Positions 25,913-35,700 of a stretch of 53,967 nt of DNA are shown one piece after another. Each line of letters opens with the position of its first letter. Position 1 is the first letter of the stretch. The stretch is taken from contig NZ_BAIX01000015.1 in the NCBI RefSeq assembly GCF_000613405.1, positions 1 through 53,967 of the forward strand, written 5' to 3'. The notes under the pieces are model-generated. The model made no database searches, was not told where the DNA came from, and saw only the letters and a program-made list of their open reading frames with translations. A program made the position numbers and the translations under genes. The DNA is from Hoylesella enoeca JCM 12259 (lineage in GTDB: Bacteria > Bacteroidota > Bacteroidia > Bacteroidales > Bacteroidaceae).

Positions 25913-28180
25913 ATGAAAAAAAACCTTTCTCTGTTGGCAACATTCACGATGTTTGTTGCAACAGCGGCTGCCAATCCTTCGCAAGAACGGATTGACACAA
26001 CCAAGAGTTATCAATTGCAAAACGTGCAAGTGGTTTCTACGCGGGCCACAAAGAAAACGCCAATGGCCTTTTCCGACTTGTCAAAACAGCAATTAAAGAC
26101 ACTGAATCACGGCAAAGACATTCCTTCACTGCTCAATTTCACGCCCTCGGTCACGATGTCATCGGATGCGGGTACGGGCATCGGCTACACCGGCATACAT
26201 ATCCGCGGCACAGATCCGACACGTATCAATATCACGGCCAACGGCATTCCGATGAACGATGCAGAGAGTTCGGCCGTCTATTGGGTCAACATGGGCGATT
26301 TGTCTTCAAGTTTAGAGTCGGTTCAGATACAGCGGGGCGTGGGCACATCGACCAATGGTGCAGGGGCATTCGGCGCATCGATCAATCTGCAAACAGACAA
26401 TATCGGGCTGCATCCGTATGGAAGTATCGACCTTTCGGCAGGCAGTTACGGCACACATAAGGAAACATTCCGTTTCTCTACGGGCTTGTTGGGTGATCAT
26501 TGGGGCTTCCAGGGTCGACTGTCGAATATTGGAAGTGACGGTTATATCGATCGCGCATCGGTCAAGTTGAACTCTTATTTCCTGCAAGGAGGCTATTTTG
26601 CAGACAACACCGTGGTGAAATTCATCACATTCAACGGCACAGAGAAGACATATCATGCATGGGACTATGCGTCGAAAGCCGATATGGAGAAGTATGGCCG
26701 CACTTACAATCCTAGTGGAAAATATACGGATGCCAACGGAAATACGGCTTTTTACGACAATCAAACAGATAACTATCATCAGCAGCATTATCAATTGATT
26801 TGGAACCAAACCCTCAATCGGAATTGGACTCTCAATGCAGCACTGCACTACACTCATGGTTCGGGCTATTACGAACAATATAAAAAGGAGCAGAAACTCT
26901 ATAAATATCTACTCACGTCGACACTCGGCACTAAATCGGATTTGGTTCGTCAAAAGCGAATGAATAATGATTTCTATGGCGCTGTAGCATCGGTCAACTA
27001 TGACAATCGTGCTGGATTGAGTCTCAATATCGGCGGGGGATGGAATAAATATGATGGAGATCACTATGGAAATGTAATTTGGTTGCGACAATTCAGCGGT
27101 AAACTCGATCCCAATCATAAATATTACGATAACAATGCAAAGAAGACCGACGGTAACATCTACGGCAAACTCAACTATGAATTGGCAAAAGGACTCAACG
27201 CTTATGTTGATTTGCAGTATCGACACATCACTTATAAGACTTCGGGAACATCGCAAACTTTCGACGACAACAAGCAACAAAAGCCGTTTGAAGTGGACCG
27301 TCGCTACAATTTTTTTAATCCAAAGCTGGGGCTTACCTATCGATTCGCACCAGCACACACCGTTTACGCCTCTTACGCCATCGCTCACAAAGAGCCCACC
27401 CGCAATGATTTCGAAAACATGTTGGCAGAAAAGGAACCTGTGAATCCGCAATCCGAGCGATTGAACGATCTGGAATTGGGTTATCAATATCAATCGAATG
27501 TTTTCGATGCAGGCATCAATCTCTATTATATGGACTATGATAATCAGTTTGTTTTAACCGGAGCGCAAGATTCAAACGGAGAAATGGTGGCCCGAAACAT
27601 CAAGGATTCATATCGAATGGGTGTCGAACTGATGGCCGGTATCAAACCTTTTGATGGCTTTCGATGGGACATTAATGCTACGTGGAGTAAAAATCGAGCC
27701 AAGAATACCACTGTAACGGTGATCAATTCCGACTGGACTTTGAGTTACGCCAACGTGGGAACGACTCATCTTGCATACTCTCCCAACTTGATCATGGGCA
27801 GCGTCATTAGCTACGAATACAAGGGATTGCGCGCTGCTTTGATGTTAAAATATATCAGCGAACAATATATGACTAATTCGGGATACAAAGAGTTTCTCAA
27901 CACCGATGGCAAAACCTACACGCGGGCGATGCTTGATGCCATGTTTGTCAACGATCTCGACCTATCTTATACATTCAAATTGCGCAGATTGACAAGCGCC
28001 ACCGTGGGACTGACCATCTACAATTTGTTCAACGAAAAATATGAAAGCAATGGCAGTTCGTCAATGAATTTCAAGCGCGATAACGATCAAATTGTGGCTT
28101 ACAACGGCGGTTGGGCATGGGCAACTTACTCTGCACAGGCCCCCACTCATATTTTAGCTCATCTCTCACTCAAGTTTTAA
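25913..28180 (+). CDS. TonB-dependent outer-membrane receptor, thiamine-responsive
   Basis: From MKKNLSLLATFTMFVATAAA the protein is 755 residues: a signal peptide, an N-terminal plug (about 40-160, with LLNFTPSVTMSSDAGTGIGY, IHIRGTDPTRINITANGIPM and VQIQRGVGTSTNGAGAFG) and a beta-barrel ending in the typical aromatic residue (HLSLKF). It lacks the long extra domain of SusC proteins. The TPP riboswitch upstream and pnuT downstream indicate that it takes up thiamine or a thiamine precursor across the outer membrane using TonB energy. The Met at 25913 was preferred to one 24 bp upstream because it begins a clean signal peptide. Its stop overlaps the pnuT start. Confidence 0.9.
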   Translation: MKKNLSLLATFTMFVATAAANPSQERIDTTKSYQLQNVQVVSTRATKKTPMAFSDLSKQQLKTLNHGKDIPSLLNFTPSVTMSSDAGTGIGYTGIHIRGTDPTRINITANGIPMNDAESSAVYWVNMGDLSSSLESVQIQRGVGTSTNGAGAFGASINLQTDNIGLHPYGSIDLSAGSYGTHKETFRFSTGLLGDHWGFQGRLSNIGSDGYIDRASVKLNSYFLQGGYFADNTVVKFITFNGTEKTYHAWDYASKADMEKYGRTYNPSGKYTDANGNTAFYDNQTDNYHQQHYQLIWNQTLNRNWTLNAALHYTHGSGYYEQYKKEQKLYKYLLTSTLGTKSDLVRQKRMNNDFYGAVASVNYDNRAGLSLNIGGGWNKYDGDHYGNVIWLRQFSGKLDPNHKYYDNNAKKTDGNIYGKLNYELAKGLNAYVDLQYRHITYKTSGTSQTFDDNKQQKPFEVDRRYNFFNPKLGLTYRFAPAHTVYASYAIAHKEPTRNDFENMLAEKEPVNPQSERLNDLELGYQYQSNVFDAGINLYYMDYDNQFVLTGAQDSNGEMVARNIKDSYRMGVELMAGIKPFDGFRWDINATWSKNRAKNTTVTVINSDWTLSYANVGTTHLAYSPNLIMGSVISYEYKGLRAALMLKYISEQYMTNSGYKEFLNTDGKTYTRAMLDAMFVNDLDLSYTFKLRRLTSATVGLTIYNLFNEKYESNGSSSMNFKRDNDQIVAYNGGWAWATYSAQAPTHILAHLSLKF

Positions 28181-28776
28181 TGACAGCAGAAGCATTCTTT
28201 TCGGCCCACTGGCTCGATATGTTGAGCACGGTGTTAGGCATCATCTACATTATCCTCGAATACAGAGCGCACATCGCTTTATGGCTCGTGGGTATCGTAA
28301 TGCCTGCAATCGACATCTGGCTTTTCTGGTCTGTGGGCCTCTATGCAGACTTCGGCATGGCCATTTATTACACATTGGCCGCCATTTATGGATTTGCCGT
28401 ATGGCGATTCGGGCGTAAACGCAACCAGAAAGTAGATGAGTCATTGCCCATCACGCATTTCAAGCGGCGACTGATCATGCCTGCACTATGGGTGTTTGTC
28501 GCAGCATGGGGCGCCATTTACTTCATCTTGGTGCGGTTTACCAACTCCAACGTGCCTGTGACAGACAGTTTTATCAATGCGCTCAGCTTTATCGGACTGT
28601 GGGCATTGGCCCGCAAATACTTAGAGCAGTGGCTCATTTGGATTGTGGTAGACGTCGTCAGTTCGGCCCTCTACGCCTATAAAGGTATCCCGTTTAAGGC
28701 CAGTCTCTATGCCATGTATGTCATTATAGCTGTCTTGGGTTATTATAAATGGAAAAGAATGATGTCCAATGGCTGA
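28180..28776 (+). CDS. pnuT: PnuT-type thiamine transporter (PnuC family)
   Basis: This 198-residue inner-membrane protein has about seven hydrophobic segments and the PnuC-family pattern: WLDMLSTVLGIIYIILEYRA at the start, IDIWLFWSVGLYADFGMAIY in the middle, and RKYLEQWLIWIVVDVVSSAL with YAYKG near the end. PnuT members move thiamine by facilitated diffusion, with trapping by phosphorylation. The start codon overlaps the receptor stop (TAATG), so translation is coupled and both genes fall under the TPP riboswitch. Many Bacteroidetes have a thiamine pyrophosphokinase gene next. It is absent here, and 28777-29255 holds no gene, only small palindromes such as GGTAATT-T-AATTACC (29072-29086). 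Confidence 0.9.
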   Translation: MTAEAFFSAHWLDMLSTVLGIIYIILEYRAHIALWLVGIVMPAIDIWLFWSVGLYADFGMAIYYTLAAIYGFAVWRFGRKRNQKVDESLPITHFKRRLIMPALWVFVAAWGAIYFILVRFTNSNVPVTDSFINALSFIGLWALARKYLEQWLIWIVVDVVSSALYAYKGIPFKASLYAMYVIIAVLGYYKWKRMMSNG

Positions 28777-29255
28777 CCTATTCACAAACTGTTGGTACAG
28801 ATATCCATCCCACTCACACACTCTTACACTCCTAAGAAACAAAAATAATATGATTTACGAAATCACAAATCTGTTGTACTTCCTGAATCAGTCTGCCTTC
28901 GGTCATTTGTCAAACATGAAAAGGGGATGACACTGAGGGAATCGCTGAACAGTAGTATAGGTGTTGTTTCTGAACTTACTAATCGCAGAAAAATTCTTCA
29001 CAATCATGGTAAAAATTTTTATACGAGAGAAAATATATTTCTTCCCGTATAGGAATTTATTTCCAACTTGTGGTAATTTAATTACCAAGCGGTGGTAAAT
29101 TAGATTACGACCTTATGCATATCTTTTCCTGATTTGATTAAACACTATTTTCGAGATAGGCTGCCGATCGAATTGGTTTTCCGGTTTGATAAAGGTAATG
29201 GGCCTTTCAAGACAGATGGGCAGATAATAAAATAAGTGATTGATCTTATGAAGAC

Positions 29256-29298
29256 AATAGCCACGCAAATAGATTATTTATTTGCGTGGCTATTTTTT
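29256..29298 (+). terminator. Strong intrinsic terminator
   Basis: A 16-bp perfect stem (AATAGCCACGCAAATA with TATTTGCGTGGCTATT) is followed on the plus strand by a run of T. It lies between pnuT and the convergent DUF349 gene and would end transcripts arriving from the left. Confidence 0.85.
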
Positions 29299-29304
29299 TT
29301 GTTT

Positions 29305-31186
29305 TTATTCTTCGACGTTTTGTTTGTCGATGACTTTGATTTTCTCGCGTAAGAGATTCATGTCGTCTTTGAGTTTCTGAACTTTCCGATTCATCTCTTC
29401 GATCAGACTGTTTCCTTTTTTGCTGCCGATATTGAGAAATCCAAGGTTGTTTTCATAAGTGTGGATTTCTTGTTTGATTTGCTCATAACGGCGCATCAAC
29501 CGACTTCGCTCGTTGTCTAAGGCTTCTTCTCCACGCTTGGCGACGTTTTTCAAATTGTTTTTGAAGTTGTCAAGACGACGTTGGGCGCTGGAAATATTCA
29601 GTTTCTTATAGAGCTTGTCGAGTATATCGTGATACTCTTTGTATAGTTTGTCCTTCTCTTTATAGGCACATGGCCCACTTGGTTATACGCTTCCACAAGA
29701 TCTTGCACCTTTTCCTGAATGCCATCGACAGTTTCTTCGGCCAGTGCTTTTAATTGGGTGATGATATCGCGTTTCTTTTCGAGGTTGTCGCGTTCTTCAT
29801 TCCGCGTACCGGCATTGGCCGAATTACGAGCTTCAAAGAAGTGATTGCAGGCACTGATAAAGTCATTCCACAGCTGATCGCCTAACTTCCGGGGAACCAT
29901 TCCAATGGTTTTCCATTCTTTTTGCAGGGCAATGATCTTACTGCTGGTGGATTTCCAGTCAGTGCTGTCTTGCAAGGCACGCGCCTTTTCCACCAAACTT
30001 CTTTTCTTCTCGGCATTCTCTGCATACTTCGATTTGAGTTCTTTGAAAAATGCAGCCTTACGACCGAAGAAGTCATCGCATGTTGTGCGAAAACGTTCGA
30101 AGATCTTGACATTCATCTTCTGCGGTGCAAACCCGATGGTTTTCCACTCTTTTTGTAGGTCAATAATCTCTTGGGTGCGTTTTTCCCAGTCTGCACTGGT
30201 TTTGCATTCCTGTTGTGCCAAGGCTTCGACTTGCTCGCAGAGGGCCGTCTTTTTGATGAGATTTTCGTTTTCTTTGGCCCTGAGCAGTTCAAAATGTTGC
30301 TGATGGCGCTTGTTGATCACAGTGGAAGCAGCTTTGAAGCGAGCCCAAATTTCTTCGCGCAAGTCCTTGGACACAGGACCGATTTCACGATATTGCTGGT
30401 GCAACTCTTGCAGTTGATGGAAAGCACTGATCACATCCGGTTCGTCGGCCAACTTCTCCGCAGTTTCGCAGAGCTTCGTTTTGCGTTCGAGATTTTTCTT
30501 GAAATCGTATTCGCGCGCTTCGTTGTTGAGTTTCAACAAATCGTAAAACTGCTCCACATAGACTGGTAATTACGCCAGAGTTCATTGGCTTTCTCTGCCG
30601 GAACAGCCTTGATTTCTTTCCATTCTTGCTGCAATTCCTTGAATTGTGGATATGATTTGTTGGCTTCATCAGGCGAAGTGACCATTGCTTTGATCTTTTC
30701 GATGATGTCGAGTTTGCGTTTCAGATTTTCCGCTTTCTCTGCTTCTTTCTCTTGGAAAAGTTTTGCACGCTTCTCTTTGATGATGATCATCTCGGCTTTG
30801 AATGCCTCTTCCATATCGTCGGGGAGCATGGTGTAAGTGTCGGGATTGCCTCCTGCTTCCAAGTATTCGCGCTGTTGGGCTTCGCGTTCGGCTATGTGCA
30901 ACTTATAGAAAGCGGTTTTCAGATAGTCCACCTCTTCTTTTCGAGGGGCTTCTTCGCCATGAGCAATTTCGCGAATGCGATCCAACACTTCTTGCTTGGT
31001 GTTGTAAACTTGTTGCGAACTACCGTTCTCTGTATCGCGATTGACCGTTGGTTGCTCTGCGTCTAACGGTTTTTCGGAAGGCGATTCGGTCTCTTTCGCA
31101 TTTTCATCAGCTATTGTGCTGTCTGTCAACACTTTTTCTTCTTCGTTCAATCCCTGCTCCGGGGTATTCAATTGAGAGTCCATCAT
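29305..31186 (-). CDS. DUF349 repeat protein, broken by two one-base frameshifts
   Basis: Three frames join into a protein of about 627 residues. The N-terminal 100 residues are acidic and disordered. Then come repeated helical DUF349 units, recognisable by recurring phrases such as LQKEWKTIGFAPQK, LQKEWKTIGMVPRKL, LQEWKEIKAVPAEKANELW and YNQVGHVPYKEKDKLYKEY. The C-terminus is a coiled coil (LRREKIKVIDK-like helices). The breaks are near 30561, where one base restores YVEQFYDLLKLNNEAREYD, and at 29665-29666, where CCC appears as CC. DUF349 proteins are widespread in Bacteroidetes. Their role is not firmly known, though RNA or ribosome association has been proposed. The two clean breaks look like base-calling errors. 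Confidence 0.82.
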
Positions 31187-31237
31187 TTCACTGTTTTAAG
31201 TTTATGATTCGGTTTTCCAATACGTTCTAATTGCTTG

Positions 31238-31245
31238 CAAACTTA
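31238..31245 (-). promoter_or_regulatory. Candidate promoter of the DUF349 gene
   Basis: The minus strand reads TAAGTTTG, fitting TAnnTTTG, about 52 bp before the start codon. No clear -33 box was found. Confidence 0.45.
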
Positions 31246-31299
31246 AACAAAAAAAGCGTAATCACCTAAATTAAAATCCATTTTTTGTCGTTTCAGCCT

Positions 31300-32241
31300 T
31301 TAAAGGAGTCGTTTGTATCGCAAAATCCACCAAGAAACGCCCGATACGAAGAATGAAATGATTAGGGCGATGATAAATCCATAGCGGCTTGTTTCCATTC
31401 CGTTGATGAGGTTCATACCGAAAAGCGAGGCGATCAACGTGGGAAACATCATGATGATACTCACCGAAGTGAGGGTTCGCATCACCGTATTCATATTGTT
31501 GTTGATGATGCTCGAATAGGTGTCCATTGTCGATTCGAGAATGTCTGAATAGATGCTCGTAGTCTCGCGGGCCTGTGTCATCTCGATGTTTACGTCTTCA
31601 ATAAGGTCGGCATCCAGCTCATCCACTTGGAGTTTGAATTTCAGTTTAGCCAAGAGATTTTCGTTTCCGCGGATCGATGTGATGAAATATGTAAGCGAAT
31701 CTTGCAACCGGCTCAATCCGATCAACGATTCGTTGTTCACGCCATGATCTAAGTTGTGCTTGGCTTTTTCAATCAAAGCGTTGATCTGTTTCAATCTTTT
31801 TAAGTACCAAACGGACGAGGATAGGAACAACCGGAAGATCATATCAACATAATCGGTGAATCCCTCGCCCCGTTTCTGCTGGTAAGAAACGAAGTCGATC
31901 ATCATATTGCTCTCGTAATAGCACACCGTGATAGTCACGTCGCGCTTGTGAATAATGCCGAGTGGGACGGTGGTATAAGGTGTGCGCGAGCGTATTTCCT
32001 TGACGTAAGGGATGCGGAGAATGATGAGCATCCAACCGTCGTCGTATTCATAACGTGCCCGCTCATCGGTATCGCTGATGTCGGAAAGAAAATAATCGGG
32101 TATTTTGAATTGGTCTTCCAAGTATTGCTGGTCTTCGTCCGTGGGACAAGTGACCTGTATCCAGCAATTGGGTTGCCATTCGTTGATGGCTTTCAGATTT
32201 GCGTTTATATTCCAGTATGTTCTCATTTCGCTCATCTCCAA
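31300..32241 (-). CDS. corA: CorA-family divalent-cation transporter
   Basis: This 313-residue protein has a large N-terminal cytoplasmic domain and two C-terminal membrane helices (TLTSVSIIMMFPTLIASLFG and YGFIIALIISFFVSGVSWWI) around the family signature GMN (about residues 274-276, in LFGMNLINGME). A basic tail RYKRLL follows. CorA proteins form pentameric channels for magnesium or cobalt. The gene stands alone, with its own promoter at 32358-32365 and about 110 bp of leader. Met4 or Met6 could also be the start. All expected elements are present and the frame is intact. Confidence 0.9.
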   Translation of the reverse strand: MEMSEMRTYWNINANLKAINEWQPNCWIQVTCPTDEDQQYLEDQFKIPDYFLSDISDTDERARYEYDDGWMLIILRIPYVKEIRSRTPYTTVPLGIIHKRDVTITVCYYESNMMIDFVSYQQKRGEGFTDYVDMIFRLFLSSSVWYLKRLKQINALIEKAKHNLDHGVNNESLIGLSRLQDSLTYFITSIRGNENLLAKLKFKLQVDELDADLIEDVNIEMTQARETTSIYSDILESTMDTYSSIINNNMNTVMRTLTSVSIIMMFPTLIASLFGMNLINGMETSRYGFIIALIISFFVSGVSWWILRYKRLL

Positions 32242-32357
32242 GAATTAAAATAGGGTGGAGATCAGCCCGAAGAGCTTTCGTTCTCCAACCTACACGTTCT
32301 TATTTTCCGCGTGATAATCGTCCATATAAATTGTTGAATCGTTTCTGTTTGGCGGTG

Positions 32358-32365
32358 CAAAGATA
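32358..32365 (-). promoter_or_regulatory. Candidate corA promoter
   Basis: The minus strand carries TATCTTTG, a good -7 box, 117 bp before the corA start. The -33 region contains TTTC at a plausible distance. Confidence 0.5.
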
Positions 32366-32455
32366 GTAAAATAAGTTGAAAGAGCGAAGAAACTGTGTGA
32401 AAAAAGCTGTTTGATCATCACGAAATAACTTCCGCGAGGTTTGCGAAAGACCGTG

Positions 32456-32492
32456 AATTGGCCAACGAAAAAGGCTTTTTCATCGGCCAATT
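32456..32492. repeat. Long hairpin upstream of the corA promoter
   Basis: AATTGGCCAACGAAAAA pairs with TTTTTCATCGGCCAATT at 15 of 17 positions with a very short loop. It lies between the pepD terminator and the corA promoter, outside any gene. It could be a second terminator or a protein-binding site. Confidence 0.55.
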
Positions 32493-32606
32493 GATGCCTT
32501 TTGAGAGCCCAATTAATACTTTTTCGCAATATAATTGATTTTCATCGAATTATTAGCCGATGATTTTTTACGTGCAATAGATGTGATTCCCTGTGTGGAA
32601 AGCTAT

Positions 32607-32648
32607 AAAAAACCGATGAATACGATTGTTAATCGTTCATCGGTTTTT
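32607..32648 (-). terminator. Terminator of the LPG-like/pepD operon
   Basis: AAAAACCGATGAA pairs with TTCATCGGTTTTT around an inner ACGATT/AATCGT stem, with A and T runs at both sides. It lies 68 bp after the pepD stop. Confidence 0.85.
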
Positions 32649-32715
32649 GTATAATTTCGTTCTCTCAATCGTGAGAACGATTTATGATCATCTGTTTATG
32701 GTCAAATCGGTCGGC

Positions 32716-34173
32716 TCATTTAACCGGTGCTTCTTCCATCGTTCGTTTGAGCAACTCCCAGAATGGAGCCACCGTTTCGATGAGACAACGCTCGTTGGTA
32801 GTGTGTGGCGAACGGATCGTCGGGCCCATCGAGATGACGTCTAAATGCGGATATTTACTCAAAATGATAGAACATTCCAGACCTGCGTGATCCACTTTCA
32901 CAACAACTTCTTCGCCAAACATCTCTTTGTAGAGGCATTTCAGCAGGTTAAGTATCTCACTGTCGGTGTTGGGATCCCATCCCTGATAGTCTCCGCTGAA
33001 CTTGACTTCAAAACCAGCCAATGCCAATGGGCCGAGTAATGTTTTGCAAATACACTCTTTCATCGTCTCGCTTGAACTACGAGGAAGAATCTTGATAGCA
33101 ACTTTTCCATCCTCGATGTCGATGATTGCGAGGTTAGATGATGTTTCGACAACAGTCGGAATGGCGGGAATCATCCGCATTACACCATTGTGCAAGCCAT
33201 AAAAAGCGCTGAGAATGGTCTCACGATCAGTTTTGTCTAATTGTGTCTTGGGTGTTGGAATATCTTCGGCTGTTAGCTCAACTTGATTTTCAATGAATTT
33301 GTATTCTGCTTCGAAAATCTCACGAAGTTCGTTGATGAGAGCCTTGGCAGCAGCTACTTTTTCCTTCGGCAATACCACAACGATTTCAGCTTTGAACGGA
33401 ATCGCATTGCGCATGTTGCCTCCATGCCAGCTCGAAAGCTCGGCATCGCATTCCTCAACGAGTTTCAACAACACGCGAGTCATCAGCTTATTAGCATTAG
33501 CTCGGCCTTCGTTGATTTCCAAACCGGAGTGTCCGCCCTTTAATCCTTTGATAGTCACACGTAGTGCAGCATGATTTGGGGCGGTGGGAACTTCTTTATA
33601 CGTGCGCAAAGCATCTAAATCGACACCTCCGGCACTGCCAATTACAAGATTACCCCATGTTTCCGAGTCGAGATTCAATAGGATGTCGCCTTGCAGAATA
33701 CCCTTAGCCAAGTCATTGGCACCGAACATTCCCGTCTCTTCATCTGCCGTAATAAGTCCTTCAATGGGGCCGTGTTTTAAATCTTTTGCCTCCATCACGG
33801 CCATAATGGCAGCCACTCCGATACCGTTGTCGGCACCGAGTGTAGTATTCTTAGCCTTCACCCATTCGCCGTCAATATACGGTTGTAGTGGATCTGTTTC
33901 AAAGTTGTGATCACTGTCAGGCGATTTCTGCGGCACCATATCCATGTGTGCCTGCATAATAATGCCTTTTCGGTTTTCCATGCCTGGTGTTGCAGGCTTG
34001 CGCATCACAATGTTTTGCGCATCGTCGACAAATGCTTCGACTCCGTTTTGCGCTGCGAAGTCAAGCAAAAAACGTTGTACTTGCTCCAAATGTCCTGATG
34101 GACGGGGAACTTGTGTCAGTGCATAGAAATTACGCCAGATGCACTCGGGATTTAGATTTTTAATTTCACTCAT
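32716..34173 (-). CDS. pepD: Aminoacyl-histidine dipeptidase PepD (M20 family)
   Basis: This 485-residue cytosolic metallopeptidase has the M20C layout. Zinc ligands and catalytic residues are in QAHMDMVP (His76, Asp78), LGADNGIG (Asp115) and TADEETGMFGA (catalytic Glu145, ligand Glu146). Further conserved stretches are GGHSGLEINEGRANANKL and a C-terminal DHAGLECS. It cleaves Xaa-His and other dipeptides. The length equals that of well-known PepD proteins. It starts 2 bp after the upstream membrane-protein gene stops, so the two are one operon. Confidence 0.94.
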   Translation of the reverse strand: MSEIKNLNPECIWRNFYALTQVPRPSGHLEQVQRFLLDFAAQNGVEAFVDDAQNIVMRKPATPGMENRKGIIMQAHMDMVPQKSPDSDHNFETDPLQPYIDGEWVKAKNTTLGADNGIGVAAIMAVMEAKDLKHGPIEGLITADEETGMFGANDLAKGILQGDILLNLDSETWGNLVIGSAGGVDLDALRTYKEVPTAPNHAALRVTIKGLKGGHSGLEINEGRANANKLMTRVLLKLVEECDAELSSWHGGNMRNAIPFKAEIVVVLPKEKVAAAKALINELREIFEAEYKFIENQVELTAEDIPTPKTQLDKTDRETILSAFYGLHNGVMRMIPAIPTVVETSSNLAIIDIEDGKVAIKILPRSSSETMKECICKTLLGPLALAGFEVKFSGDYQGWDPNTDSEILNLLKCLYKEMFGEEVVVKVDHAGLECSIILSKYPHLDVISMGPTIRSPHTTNERCLIETVAPFWELLKRTMEEAPVK

Positions 34174-34175
34174 AA

Positions 34176-35186
34176 TTATTGATTATTGTTTAGGGTTAAA
34201 CTTGTCTTTTGGGTGAATGCTAATGCGGCCCAAGCGTAAATGCCGAGCATAATCACGAGCATGGTTTGAATGGTGTGCACGATAAGCACAAAGTATAAGG
34301 CATCTGTTTCCGAGATGCCGTAAAGGATGAGCATGGTCTTTACTGCAAAGTGCCAAGGCCCTGCACCGTTAGGTGTTGGTACGATAACGGCGATACTACC
34401 CACGATGAATGTCACCAATGCACAGGCCATTCCCACATGTGAAGTGGCTTCAAAACAAAAGAAAGTGAGATAATAGTGTAAAAAGTAACAACTCCAAATG
34501 GCCAGTGTGAAGAATGTGAACAGCGGGATGTTACGCACCTTTCGTAATGAGATGATGCCCTGCCAAATTCCCCGCAACATATCTTTCACCTTATCATATA
34601 TATATAATCTCCGAAACAAGAAGTATAAGAGGATGATGACTGCAATACCGCAGACGATCGTTACAAGATAACCTGTAGCTGAAAAGCCGCGCATCAGCGT
34701 GTCGATACTCATTCCTGTGCGATCGAAAAACGTGGAAAAGACTCGTATTTGAGTCAAAATGGTGAGTCCGGCAATGCTTGCCAGCAGCAGAGAATCGATT
34801 ACTCGTTCGGTAACTACGGTGCCGAGCGCTTTCGGGAACGACGTGCCGTCATAGCGTTTGAGTATGCCGCAACGTGCAAATTCGCCTATCCGCGGAATAA
34901 CCAAGCTCACAGCATAAGACAGGAAGATGGCATTGACACACGTAGAGGTGCGCGGATGCTCGCCAATAGGGGCCAGTGTTTGTTTCCATCGCCATCCGCG
35001 GAATAATTGGGCAAGGATTCCGAAAGGAAAAGAAAGCAACATCCATGTCCAGTTCATTTCGTGGATCACCACGTGTTCGATGCGTTTGAAGTCGAAATCG
35101 CGGTACATCCAAAAGAGAATTGCACCCCCGAGGAACAGTGGGAGTACAATTTTCAGGATCTGATTAATTGTTGTCTTCAATTCCAA
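34176..35186 (-). CDS. Lysylphosphatidylglycerol synthase-like membrane protein (UPF0104)
   Basis: The 336-residue protein has about eight hydrophobic helices and the LPG-synthase transmembrane (flippase-like) pattern: IVLPLFLGGAILFWMYRDFD, an arginine-rich LAQLFRGWRWKQ loop, AVSLVIPRIGEFARCGILKR, and IVPTPNGAGPWHFAVKTMLI near the end. In MprF this domain moves a lipid across the membrane. Free-standing copies like this lack the aminoacyl-transfer domain and their substrate is unknown. A good -7 box (TAACTTTG) lies at 35215-35222, about 30 bp before the start codon. pepD follows 2 bp later, although no functional link between the two is evident. Confidence 0.87.
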   Translation of the reverse strand: MELKTTINQILKIVLPLFLGGAILFWMYRDFDFKRIEHVVIHEMNWTWMLLSFPFGILAQLFRGWRWKQTLAPIGEHPRTSTCVNAIFLSYAVSLVIPRIGEFARCGILKRYDGTSFPKALGTVVTERVIDSLLLASIAGLTILTQIRVFSTFFDRTGMSIDTLMRGFSATGYLVTIVCGIAVIILLYFLFRRLYIYDKVKDMLRGIWQGIISLRKVRNIPLFTFFTLAIWSCYFLHYYLTFFCFEATSHVGMACALVTFIVGSIAVIVPTPNGAGPWHFAVKTMLILYGISETDALYFVLIVHTIQTMLVIMLGIYAWAALAFTQKTSLTLNNNQ

Positions 35187-35214
35187 TGTTGTGTTGTCTT
35201 TTTCTTTGTTTGGG

Positions 35215-35222
35215 CAAAGTTA
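35215..35222 (-). promoter_or_regulatory. Promoter of the LPG-like/pepD operon
   Basis: The minus strand reads TAACTTTG, fitting TAnnTTTG, with the expected transcription start about 25 bp before the start codon. Confidence 0.55.
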
Positions 35223-35326
35223 CGCTAAATAGCTGGTAACGCAAAATAAAACCAACGGTTATTTTTCCTGATTTTTGATCTGAATCAACAAAATAAGGCA
35301 TTTGAGACGAATAACGTTTAAAAGTG

Positions 35327-35357
35327 TTTGCGCACACAAATAAACATCCTACCTTTG
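35327..35357 (+). promoter_or_regulatory. Consensus promoter of the 29-residue peptide gene
   Basis: TTTG (35327-35330), exactly 19 bp, and TACCTTTG (35350-35357) form a perfect Bacteroidetes promoter. The transcript would begin about 50 bp before the small reading frame at 35413. Confidence 0.75.
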
Positions 35358-35412
35358 CATCGTATTTAAAAATTAGGATAACAATAACATTAAAGAGAAA
35401 GGTTTAAAGATC

Positions 35413-35502
35413 ATGGTAACATTTGGAATTATCACAATCGTAGCAGCAGTTTTGGCCGAAGCGTTGGTTCTTAGCAGAAAGATCGATCTCGGTCAGATGT
35501 AA
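35413..35502 (+). CDS. 29-residue hydrophobic membrane peptide
   Basis: The frame MVTFGIITIVAAVLAEALVL continues SRKIDLGQM and stops with TAA. Residues 2-20 form one likely membrane helix with an acidic residue near its end, and a short polar tail with Arg-Lys follows. It has its own consensus promoter 56 bp upstream and a strong terminator about 100 bp downstream, so this is an independent gene and not a leader for rsmA, which has a separate promoter. I do not recognise the family. It could be a small subunit of a membrane complex or a type I toxin, but no antisense RNA was detected by eye. Confidence 0.6.
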   Translation: MVTFGIITIVAAVLAEALVLSRKIDLGQM

Positions 35503-35599
35503 GCCGGAAAGACTTACAGCTGTTGTTCACAGAATAACAAAAGCGAAATCAAAGAGGCGGCGACAAGTATTGCCATTCGTCTCATTTAAAATAGGGAAG

Positions 35600-35639
35600 C
35601 GGGCAACGCTCAGACATCGTCTGAATGTTGTCCGTTTTT
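35600..35639 (+). terminator. Terminator after the small peptide gene
   Basis: CGGGCAAC...GTTGTCCG with an inner TCAGAC/GTCTGA stem is followed by TTTTT. It separates the peptide transcript from the rsmA promoter. Confidence 0.85.
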
Positions 35640-35650
35640 CTGTTGATTCC

Positions 35651-35681
35651 TTTGTCCTTTATCCGAATCTGCCTACCTTTG
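35651..35681 (+). promoter_or_regulatory. Consensus promoter of rsmA
   Basis: TTTG (35651-35654), 19 bp, and TACCTTTG (35674-35681) lie 20 bp before the start codon of rsmA, leaving a very short 5' leader. Confidence 0.75.
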
Positions 35682-35700
35682 CACGCACAAACAACACAAT

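Noticed and set aside
28777..29255. Possible thiamine pyrophosphokinase gene after pnuT
   Set aside because: All frames are short and without motifs. Only small palindromes are present.
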